Origin: Streptomyces flavofungini
Lineage (GTDB): Bacteria; Actinomycetota; Actinomycetes; Streptomycetales; Streptomycetaceae
Assembly: GCF_014650815.1 (NCBI RefSeq)
Contig: NZ_BMVR01000002.1
Span: forward strand, 372,001-436,000
DNA: 64,000 nucleotides
Direction of reading: 5' to 3'
Positions 50,901 through 57,531 of the stretch are shown one piece after another. The position numbers and the translations under genes were made by a program. The notes beneath the pieces are model-generated. The model saw nothing but the letters and a program-made list of their open reading frames with translations. It did no database searches and was not told the DNA's origin. Within the stretch, counting starts at the first letter, position 1. Each line of letters begins with the position of its first letter.

Positions 50901-51621
50901 CCGTGCGGTACCGGTCGACGAGTTCGGCGAGCTGGAGGCGGGCGGTGGCCGTATCGGGGACCTTGCGCAGGTCGGCGTTGGTGAGCTTGGCGCCCGCCAG
51001 GCTGCGAAGGAGGTCGATGTCGTGCGCCCGGAGGCGGTCGGGGGCCACCAGGTGCTCGGCCAGTTCGCCGTCGAGGGTCAGGAGGTCGCTGACGAGGTCG
51101 GGGAAGGAGCGGGTCAGCGCGGGATACGGGCCGGGGGCCTCGCGCAGGACGCGGGCGGCGAGCTGGAAGCGGGTGGCGTCGGCGAGGAGGCGGGCGGTGG
51201 GCTCCAGGCCGATGCGCAGGCCGTGGTCAGTGAGGAGGCGGCCCGCGAACGCGTGGTACGTGGAGATGACCGGCTCGCCCGGAGGGTTGTCCGGGTCGGC
51301 GGCTTCGGGGTCGGTGACGCCCGCCTTGATCAGGGCCTTGCGCACCCGCTCGGCCAGCTCGCCCGCCGCCTTGTTCGTGAACGTCAGGCCGAGAACCTGC
51401 TCCGGGGCGACCTGGCCGGTGCCGACCAGCCACACCACGCGCGCGGCCATCACCGTGGTCTTCCCCGACCCCGCTCCGGCCACGATCACCTGCGGGGCGG
51501 GCGGCGCGGTGATGCAGGCCGTCTGCTCCGGGGTGAACGGGATACCGAGGAGCTCTTTGAGCTGCTCGGGGTCGGTGAGGCGAGGAGACACGTCAGAGAG
51601 GCTAGCGGCGGCCACTGACAT
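47902..51621 (-). CDS. adnB: Helicase-nuclease AdnB
   Basis: 1239 aa. N-terminal UvrD-like motor: Walker A VAGAGSGKTT, VVLLDEYQDTSVAQ, VGDPCQAIYGWRGA, TAHKSKGLEWDVV, LGYVTFTRPRS. C-terminal RecB-family nuclease: GRMDAVYKTGDG, YEILDWKTGHTQ (catalytic Asp and Lys) and LQLAVYRLAW. AdnAB resects DNA ends in actinobacteria in place of RecBCD. The low-complexity region between motor and nuclease (about residues 800-960) is unusually long and has Asp/Ala-rich repeats (SADIDSADIGRADVD). No strong ribosome-binding site precedes the ATG. In other actinobacteria adnB directly follows adnA; here 1.65 kb separates them. Confidence 0.93.
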   Translation of the reverse strand: MSVAAASLSDVSPRLTDPEQLKELLGIPFTPEQTACITAPPAPQVIVAGAGSGKTTVMAARVVWLVGTGQVAPEQVLGLTFTNKAAGELAERVRKALIKAGVTDPEAADPDNPPGEPVISTYHAFAGRLLTDHGLRIGLEPTARLLADATRFQLAARVLREAPGPYPALTRSFPDLVSDLLTLDGELAEHLVAPDRLRAHDIDLLRSLAGAKLTNADLRKVPDTATARLQLAELVDRYRTAKRARDLLDFGDQIAHSATLARTRPEVGEILREEFRVVLLDEYQDTSVAQRVLLAGLFGGGTGHPVTAVGDPCQAIYGWRGASVANLDDFPDHFAHADGRPAARHALSENRRSGGRLLALANGLAAPLRALHAGVEALRPAPGAERDGSVRCALLRTHSEEIDWIADSLAHLVATGKAPGEIAVLCRTAGDFAEIQAALVARDIPVEVVGLSGLLHLPEVADLVAVCEVLQDPGANASLVRLLTGPRWRIGPRDLALLGRRARLLVRHSAPDGPEDADRRLAEAVEGVDPSEVISLADALDTFLEAPGDGSGDDRLPFSAEARVRFARLATELRELRRSLADPLMDVLHRVLAVTGLEVELSASPHALAARRRETLSNFLDIAASFAANDPSASLLAFLGFLRTAAQYEKGLDNALPGGENTVKVLTAHKSKGLEWDVVAVPGLVTGTFPSTQGREKWTAQAKVVPHALRGDSDTLPDIDAWDAKGMKAFHADMKDHQHTEELRLGYVTFTRPRSLLLGSGHWWGPTQKKPRGPSDFLNALHDHCAAGHGEIEAWADEPGEDEENPALSEKAADHAWPLPLDADSLARRRAAADTVLAHLDRLAADDARSHEEPHPAADHTPPSALAEPPEYAADPDWPPPPDDEEIAAYEAVDSADIDSADIGRADVDFVGIDHEGARYEATGSEPAHETSGENPLEWDSWSTERPTLPHPTPTAHPTHTAPTASEEEPLARDAIPHARVHRTTPHLTPEETRTLASWDRDLDALTGELLRARESVRDVLLPTTLTASQLLRLAGDPDALAQELARPMPRPPQPAARRGTRFHAWVEARFEELRLPMLGPEELPGGGPGEAEIADERDLEALKAAFERTEYARRTPHRVEYPFQLALAGRVIRGRMDAVYKTGDGDDTTYEILDWKTGHTQDADPLQLAVYRLAWAEQHGVPPDSVGAAFLYVRSGETVRPANLPGRAELERMLLGEAAEADGQRGERPPDRTTPMGR

Positions 51622-51686
51622 CAGGGGCGGGACAGGTTCGTCCGTCGCCGCGCGCGTCCGTGGCCGCCGTCACACGGCCCGTCGGG

Positions 51687-52385
51687 TCAGGAACCCATCA
51701 GGTCCTTCTGCTCGACGACCTGGCCGGCCGGCGGGGCCTTGACCGCGACGGGGGACCCGTAGTCGCTGAAGGTCATCTTGGCCGGGCCGTCGCTGTCCTT
51801 CTTGTCGATACGCAGGAAGTACGGCTTGCCGTCCATGGCGACGTAGTACGTGACGACCTTCCCGTTCTTGGCCCGGGAGAGGACGGCCACCTTCTCACCG
51901 TCGACCTCGGTGTCCTTCTCCCGCTTGAGGCCCTTGAGCTTCGTGGACTCGAACATCACGTCCTTGTCGCACGTCCGGTTCTCCTGGCCCTCAGGCAGCT
52001 TCATCCAGCGGCCCTTGACCTTGTCGCCCATGGAGGAGCCGCGCGTGGCGTTCTCCCAGAACTTGTCATCGCCCTTGATGTACGAGGTGCCGCCGGACAC
52101 GATGATCTCGCCGGTGCCCCCCGTCGCGGAGCGCGTCTTGCCCTGGCAGTCCTCGGACTTGGCGACCGCGAAGTCGACCTTGACCGCCTTGCCGTTCTCG
52201 TTGCCCGTTCCGGACACCTTGAAGGAGCCCGCGCCCTTCGAGGCGGTGATGGCCTTCTGCGCGATCTTGTCTGCACTCATCCCCTTGAAGGGGTCCTTGT
52301 CGCCGTCGTCGTTGCAGCCCGTGATGCCGACGACCGCGACGGCACAGGCGGCTGCCGCTGCCAGAAGGTTCCGCTTGGCTGCCAT
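51687..52385 (-). CDS. Putative secreted lipoprotein (LolA/LppX-like size)
   Basis: 232 aa. N-terminal lipoprotein signal: basic start, AAAAACAVAVVG core and lipobox ITGC with the lipidated Cys at residue 24. The mature part is polar and contains KVSGTGNENGKAVKVDFAVA, GEIIVSGGTSYIKGDDKFWENATRG and VVTYYVAMDGKPYFLRIDKK, a beta-strand pattern like LppX/LprG-type lipid-carrier lipoproteins. That likeness is inference from pattern, not from a search. AGGAG precedes the ATG. It lies between adnA and adnB on the same strand. Confidence 0.83.
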   Translation of the reverse strand: MAAKRNLLAAAAACAVAVVGITGCNDDGDKDPFKGMSADKIAQKAITASKGAGSFKVSGTGNENGKAVKVDFAVAKSEDCQGKTRSATGGTGEIIVSGGTSYIKGDDKFWENATRGSSMGDKVKGRWMKLPEGQENRTCDKDVMFESTKLKGLKREKDTEVDGEKVAVLSRAKNGKVVTYYVAMDGKPYFLRIDKKDSDGPAKMTFSDYGSPVAVKAPPAGQVVEQKDLMGS

Positions 52386-52414
52386 TTGCGTATCTCCTAA
52401 GAAAGGTGTCTCGG

Positions 52415-52449
52415 GCACAAAGCCATTCAGCTCGCACAAAGCCATTCAG
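52415..52449. repeat. 16-bp direct repeat upstream of the lipoprotein gene
   Basis: GCACAAAGCCATTCAG occurs at 52415-52430 and 52434-52449, a 19-bp period. It lies 30-65 bp upstream of the lipoprotein ATG, where an activator or repressor would bind. Confidence 0.75.
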
Positions 52450-52537
52450 TTCGACGGCGACTCTAGATGGCTTGTGCGGCTGCTATGAGCACGGACCATG
52501 AGACGTGAAGTTGGCCACTCGCGCCCGCAACGCAGCC

Positions 52538-52663
52538 ATCGTCCACGACATGGCGGGCCTCCGCGCGGGCGCGGTTCGAGGCGCGGAAGGTGAGTGCTGG
52601 CCGGTCGCAGGCGCGAAGCGCGTCGAGGCCCTTACGGCTGCCGGACAGCACTGCGGCTGGGCC
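52538..52663 (-). pseudogene. Degenerate remnant of the adnA 3' end
   Basis: This segment aligns with 53271-53430, the 3' end of adnA, in the same orientation. Shared blocks include GAGGCGCGGAAGG, AGTGCTGGCCGGT and CGTCGAGG, with small deletions, one of which removes the stretch encoding two of the iron-sulfur cysteines, and another of about 30 bp near the far end. Reading frames are broken. The gap from 52450 to 52912 holds this remnant and otherwise nothing I recognise. Confidence 0.7.
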
Positions 52664-52912
52664 GCCGAAGGCCAACGACTCCCGCGCCCAAGCGGGCAAC
52701 CACCGAAGCCGACGACCGAGACTCCTTGCCGCCAGCCTCCTGACAGGCGCCGAAGCCAAGAGCTGCCACGTGACGACACGAGCCGGGGGGAGGCTGGCTC
52801 CATCATGCGCTGTTTGGAACCCCCGCCACACTCACAGGCAAGATCCACTCACATCCTGTCAAAACAGGCAGTATCACCAGCAGTTGGCAGAATAGACATC
52901 GACGGGAGTCGC

Positions 52913-53212
52913 ATGAAGCCACTGAGCATGAAGCGGGTTTTGGTGGCGACCAGCATGGTTGCGGGCGCCGCAATTGCGCCGATCGCGACGGCAGCTCCAG
53001 TGTCAGCCACACCTTGGAGCTGCGAGCGATACCTCAAGGATTTCAAGTACATAGTCGGCCCGAAGGCGAAGAAGGCGTGCACAAAGGGGCATAAAAAGGA
53101 TTCGGTGGCAGGCTGGCCGATCTATCGGGCACAGTGCGAGACAGAGCTAGTCGCCTTGAGGGTCAAGGGGGCTCTCATGCCAACTACGCATGCAGGCTGG
53201 CGTTCAACTTGA
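52913..53212 (+). CDS. Small secreted cysteine-containing protein, probably frameshifted near its end
   Basis: 99 aa as it stands. Sec signal peptide (KRVLVATSMVAGAAIAPIA, then ATAAPVSA as cleavage region). The mature part has cysteines C37, C56 and C75 and a Lys-rich middle. GGGAG lies four bases before the ATG. The run of five Gs at 53167-53171 looks one base short: with one more G the frame continues GGSHANYACRLAFNLK and stops at 53215-53217, adding a fourth cysteine, whereas the present frame ends ALMPTTHAGWRST. The local G+C content is lower than in surrounding genes. No function is known. Opposite in orientation to adnA and adnB. Confidence 0.68.
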   Translation: MKPLSMKRVLVATSMVAGAAIAPIATAAPVSATPWSCERYLKDFKYIVGPKAKKACTKGHKKDSVAGWPIYRAQCETELVALRVKGALMPTTHAGWRST

Positions 53213-53270
53213 AGTAATGCAGCCCGCCTCAACTACCTTGCAGGCTGAACTTGTTGAAGATAGTTGGGGA

Positions 53271-56200
53271 TCACTCCACGATCTGCCTGCCCTCCGGGCG
53301 GGCGCTGCACGAGGCGCGGAAGGCGCAGTGCGTGCAGTGCTGGCCGGTGACGGGCGTGAAGCGTTCGTCGAGGACCTTGCCCGCCGCCGTGGCGAGCAGG
53401 TCGCCGACCCAGTCGCCGGACAGCGGCTCCTGGGCCTGGACCTTGGGCAGCGCGTCGCCGCCGTCCTTCTTGGCGGCGCCCTGGCGGAGCTGGACCAGTT
53501 CCGCGCCGCCCACGTCGGGGCGTACGCCTTCGAAGACGTCGTCGGCGGCGCCCTCGCGCACGGCGAGCTGATAGACGGCCAATTGCGGATGGCGGTCGAC
53601 GTCGGCGGCGCTGGGGGCCTGCTTGCCGGTCTTGAAGTCCACTACGTAGGCACGGCCTTCGCCGTCGCGCTCGACTCGGTCCATGGAGCCGCGTACGCGC
53701 ACTTCGTAGGGGCCCGCTTCGAGCGTCACGTCGAAGTCGTGCTCACTGGCGACCGGGGTGCGGCCCGAACCGACGTGCCACTGGAGGAAGCGTTCGAGCG
53801 CCACGCGCGCGTGCTCCTTCTCCTGGTCCGACTTCCAGGGGGCGTCGAAGACGAGGGCGTCCCAGACGGAGTCGAGGCGTGCCATGAGGACGTCGAGGTC
53901 GGCGGGCGTGCGCCCGGAGGCGACCTCGTCGGCAAGGACGTGCACGACGTTGCCGAAGCCCTGGGCGGCGGTCGCGGGGGCGTCGGCCTTCACCTCGCGG
54001 CCCAGGAACCACTGCAGGGCGCAGGTGTTGGCGAGCTGGTCGAGCGCGCTCCCGGAGAGGGCGACCGGCTGGTCGCGGTCCCGCAGGGGCACCGCGCTCG
54101 CCGTCGGCTCGAACATGCCCCACCAGCGGTGCGGGTGCGCGGACGGCACGAGGGGGCGCTCGTCGGCGTCGCTGAGCGCGGCGAGTCGGGCCAGGCGCTG
54201 GGCGGCGGCCTCGCGCAGGGCGTCCGACGCGTGCGGGTCGACGGTGGTGGCGCGCAGCTCCGCGACGAGCGCTGAGACGGACAGCGGGCGGCGCGGGCGG
54301 CCGGTCACGTCCTTCGGTTCGACGCCGAGTTCGGTGAGGAAGCGGGAGGGCTGGTCACCGTCGTCGGCGGGCGCCTTGACGGCGGTGACGACGAGTCGTT
54401 CCCGCGCGCGCGTGGCGGCCACGTAGAACAACCGGCGCTCTTCGGAGAGGAGTGCTCCCGGGGTCAGCGGCTCGGCGATGCCGTCGCGTCCGATGCGGTC
54501 GGCCTCCAGGAGGGAGCCGCGGCGGCGCAGGTCGGGCCAGAGGCCTTCCTGGACGCCCGCGACCACCACGAGCCGCCACTCCAGGCCCTTGGAGCGGTGT
54601 GCCGTCATCAGGCGTACGGCGTCGGGGCGCGCCGCGCGGCGCGTGAGCGTGTCCGCGGCGATGTCCTGCGCCTCGATCTCGTCGAGGAAGTTCAGGGCGC
54701 CGCGCCCGCCGCTGCGCTCCTCCGCGCGGGCCGCGGTCGCGAACAGGGCGCACACCGCGTCCAGGTCGCGGTCGGCGTTGCGGCCGGCCGCGCCGCCGCG
54801 CCGCGCGGTGCGCTCCAGGCGCCTCGGCCAGGGCGTGCCGGACCACAGGTCCCACAGGGCCTGCTCGGCGGTGCCGCCGTCCGCGAGGCGCTTCCTGGCC
54901 CGGCTCAGGAGCTCGCCGAGGCGCTGGGCTCCCTTCGCGTACGAGGGGTCGTGCGCTATCAGCCGCTCCGGCTCGGCGAGGGCGCGGGCGAGGAGTTCGT
55001 CGGAGGGGGGCGGGACGTGGTTGCCCGCGGCCCGCTCCTCCTCGCGCAGGGCCCGGCCGAGCCGCCGCAGATCGGCGGCATCCATGGCTGCGAGGGGAGA
55101 GGTGAGCAGGGTGATGGCGGTCTCGGTGTCGAGCCAGGCGGGGGTGGTGGGGGCGGGCGTGGGCGTCGTGGGGGCGGGCTCGTGGCCGTCGGCGGTGGGC
55201 TCCGGGGCGGATTCCTCTGCTCCTTCGCCGTCCTCCGCCGGGGTGGGTTCGTGGCCGTCGGGGGCGGACTCGGGGGCAGACTCGGGGGCAGACTCGGGGT
55301 CGGACTCCCCCGCTCCCTCCCCCGCCGGGGCGGGTTCGTGCCCCTCGGCGGTGAGCTCCGGGTCAGGCTCCCCCACGCCCTCCCCCGACTCCGCCCGGGC
55401 CACCGCCCGCAGCGCCGTCAGCAGGGCGGTCACCGCGGGCTCGTGGCGCAGGGCGATGTCGTCGCCGTCTATGTCGAGGGGGACGCCCGCCGCGGTGAGG
55501 CCGCGGCGGAGGGACGGGATGCTGCGGGCGCCCGCGCGGACGAGGACGGCCATCTCGCTCCAGGGGATGCCGTCCTCCAGGTGCGCGCGGCGCAGGATGT
55601 CGGCGATGTTGTCCAGTTCCGTGCCCGCCGTGGGGTACGTACGGACGTCGACGCGGCCGCCGTCCCTGACGGCCGTCAGCTCCCGGTGGGCGCGCACCTT
55701 CGCCGCGGGCAGGCGGGTGAGCGGCATGCGGGCGGTGATGAGGCGGGTGGCCGCGAGGAGTCGCGCCCCGGAACGGCGGGACGACGTGAGGACCTCGACC
55801 GGCGCCTCGGTGCCGTCCGCGCGCGGGAAGTCCGTCGGGAACCGGAGGATGCCGTTCACGTCGGCGCCCCGGAAGGTGTAGATCGACTGATCGGGGTCTC
55901 CGAAGGCGACGAGATCGCGCCCGCCGCCCGCGAGGGCGTGCAGCAGCCGCACCTGCGAGGGATCGGTGTCCTGGTACTCGTCCACGAAGACCGCGTCGTA
56001 CTGGGCGGCGAGCGCCCGGGCGACCTCGGGGCGGCGGGCGAGCAGCACCGCGCGGTGCACGAGCTCGGCGTAGTCGAGGACCCCTTGGAGGTCGAGCACG
56101 TCCAGGTACTCGGCGAGGAACGCCGCCGCCGCGCGCCAGTCCGGCCGGCCGCCGCGCCGGGCGAAGGCGTCCAGGGCGGCCGGACCGAGGCCCAGTTCGC

Positions 56201-56789
56201 GGCTGCGCGCGAGCACCGCGCGGACCTCGTCGGCGAAGCCGCGCGTGGTCAGGCAGGCGCGCAGCTCGTCCGGCCAGCGCACCCGCGCCAGGCCGTCGCG
56301 CGCCAGTTCGGTCTGGCCCGCGAGGAGTTCGCGTACGGCCACGTCCTGCTCGGGTCCGGAGAGCAGCCGCAGGGGTTCCACGAAGAGGTCGGCGTCCTGG
56401 TGGGCGCGGACGAGGGCGTAGCAGAACGAGTGGAACGTGGTGGCCTGCGGGGCGTCGGCGGCGCCGATGCGGTGCGCCATGCGGTCGCGCAGCTCGACGG
56501 CGGCGCGGCGGCTGAACGTGAGCACCAGGACGCGCTCGGGATCGGTCCCCTTGGCCACCCGCGCGGCCACCGCCTCCACCAGGGTGGTGGTCTTGCCGGT
56601 GCCCGGACCTGCGAGAACGAGCAGCGGACCGCCCGTGTGGTCAACCACCGAGCGCTGCCGTGCGTCCAGCTGAGGGGGATCCGTGAGGACCGGCGGGGTA
56701 CGCACCAGCCGATAGGCACCCGGAGTCCCCTGTCGTACCCGAGGGTGCGACGGGTGCCGGGCGTGCCGGGCGGATGAAAGGGAGCTCAC
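53271..56789 (-). CDS. adnA: Helicase-nuclease AdnA
   Basis: 1172 aa. UvrD-like motor with Walker A LAGPGTGKTT, VFVDEYQDTDPSQ, FGDPDQSIYTFRGA, TAHRSKGLEWRLVV, FYVAATRARERL. C-terminal nuclease: RGSMDRVERD, YVVDFKTGKQ (catalytic residues) and QLAVYQLAV. Cysteines in TCALQWFLG plus CTHCAFRASC at the end fit the four-cysteine iron-sulfur pattern of AddB/AdnA-type nucleases. An Asp/Glu/Pro/Ser-rich insert (about residues 465-560) has three GHEPxPx repeats and an ESAP tandem. Partner of AdnB in end resection. The ATG at 56789 lies at the end of coding character; a later start near residue 30 is possible because the first ~35 residues look unstructured. Confidence 0.93.
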   Translation of the reverse strand: MSSLSSARHARHPSHPRVRQGTPGAYRLVRTPPVLTDPPQLDARQRSVVDHTGGPLLVLAGPGTGKTTTLVEAVAARVAKGTDPERVLVLTFSRRAAVELRDRMAHRIGAADAPQATTFHSFCYALVRAHQDADLFVEPLRLLSGPEQDVAVRELLAGQTELARDGLARVRWPDELRACLTTRGFADEVRAVLARSRELGLGPAALDAFARRGGRPDWRAAAAFLAEYLDVLDLQGVLDYAELVHRAVLLARRPEVARALAAQYDAVFVDEYQDTDPSQVRLLHALAGGGRDLVAFGDPDQSIYTFRGADVNGILRFPTDFPRADGTEAPVEVLTSSRRSGARLLAATRLITARMPLTRLPAAKVRAHRELTAVRDGGRVDVRTYPTAGTELDNIADILRRAHLEDGIPWSEMAVLVRAGARSIPSLRRGLTAAGVPLDIDGDDIALRHEPAVTALLTALRAVARAESGEGVGEPDPELTAEGHEPAPAGEGAGESDPESAPESAPESAPDGHEPTPAEDGEGAEESAPEPTADGHEPAPTTPTPAPTTPAWLDTETAITLLTSPLAAMDAADLRRLGRALREEERAAGNHVPPPSDELLARALAEPERLIAHDPSYAKGAQRLGELLSRARKRLADGGTAEQALWDLWSGTPWPRRLERTARRGGAAGRNADRDLDAVCALFATAARAEERSGGRGALNFLDEIEAQDIAADTLTRRAARPDAVRLMTAHRSKGLEWRLVVVAGVQEGLWPDLRRRGSLLEADRIGRDGIAEPLTPGALLSEERRLFYVAATRARERLVVTAVKAPADDGDQPSRFLTELGVEPKDVTGRPRRPLSVSALVAELRATTVDPHASDALREAAAQRLARLAALSDADERPLVPSAHPHRWWGMFEPTASAVPLRDRDQPVALSGSALDQLANTCALQWFLGREVKADAPATAAQGFGNVVHVLADEVASGRTPADLDVLMARLDSVWDALVFDAPWKSDQEKEHARVALERFLQWHVGSGRTPVASEHDFDVTLEAGPYEVRVRGSMDRVERDGEGRAYVVDFKTGKQAPSAADVDRHPQLAVYQLAVREGAADDVFEGVRPDVGGAELVQLRQGAAKKDGGDALPKVQAQEPLSGDWVGDLLATAAGKVLDERFTPVTGQHCTHCAFRASCSARPEGRQIVE

Positions 56790-56956
56790 GTGTTCGCCGG
56801 TCCTGGTGGGTGTACGGGTCGAGGTGCGGCTGCGTGCCAGCTGCGGGGTGAGTGTGAATGCGTGCTGTCGACGCTACGCCAGCGGATGAGCGAGGCGCGT
56901 GGCTTCCCCCGTACGGGCCACCGGGCCGCCGCCCGGGCGGCGCGTGCCGGAAGCTG

Positions 56957-57358
56957 TCAGGTGTGAGCCTCCGGAGCCACGTCCGCCGCGCCGCCGTCCC
57001 AGCGCGCCCTGCGCATGTCCAGGCGCGGCAGGCTCCGCTCGGACGCGCGGCCCGCCTCCCGCAGCGGTGTGCCCTCCGCGCGGTAGGCCTCCAGGGCCCG
57101 CAGTTCGTGGCCCGGCAGCAGCACGCCGTCCGAGCGCACCACGCGCCACCACGGCACCGCGCCGCCGTAGAGCGCCATCACCCGGCCGACCTGGCGCGGG
57201 CCGCCCTCCTCCAGCCACTCGGCGACGTCTCCGTAGGTCATCACCCGGCCCGGGGGGATGCGCTCCGCGGCATCCAGGACCCGCTCCGCGTACTCGGGGT
57301 ACTGGGGCACGTCGGAGTGGTCCAGCAGCTCCGGTTCCGGTCGGCTCTCCTCGCTCAT
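56957..57358 (-). CDS. Alkyltransferase-like protein (ATL, MGMT family)
   Basis: 133 aa. Resembles the C-terminal domain of O6-alkylguanine methyltransferases (IPPGRVMTYGDVAEWL, RQVGRVMAL), but the active-site PCHR motif is PWWRV: the methyl-acceptor cysteine is replaced by tryptophan. That is the definition of ATL proteins, which bind O6-alkylguanine and hand it to nucleotide excision repair. The C-terminal ~45 residues are arginine-rich. The ATG at 57358 is chosen with AGGA eight bases upstream. A counterpart lies near adnAB in mycobacteria. Confidence 0.92.
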   Translation of the reverse strand: MSEESRPEPELLDHSDVPQYPEYAERVLDAAERIPPGRVMTYGDVAEWLEEGGPRQVGRVMALYGGAVPWWRVVRSDGVLLPGHELRALEAYRAEGTPLREAGRASERSLPRLDMRRARWDGGAADVAPEAHT

Positions 57359-57531
57359 CCGGCCCATCCTGCCGCATGGCACCGACACCGTGACGGCCGC
57401 GCGACAGAGGGTGCGGTAGGGCGTGCGACGAGGGACGAAGTGGCAAATCGTGACCGTTTCGCGCCCCCGGATTGCCCCCTGATGACCCCCGTTGTCAGCG
57501 CGGCATGCCACCATCGTGCGGGCGGTGACTG

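Noticed and set aside
52463..52848. Overlapping minus-strand open frames between the lipoprotein gene and the secreted gene
   Set aside because: They cross the degraded adnA remnant, have no ribosome-binding sites, and show no coherent protein features.
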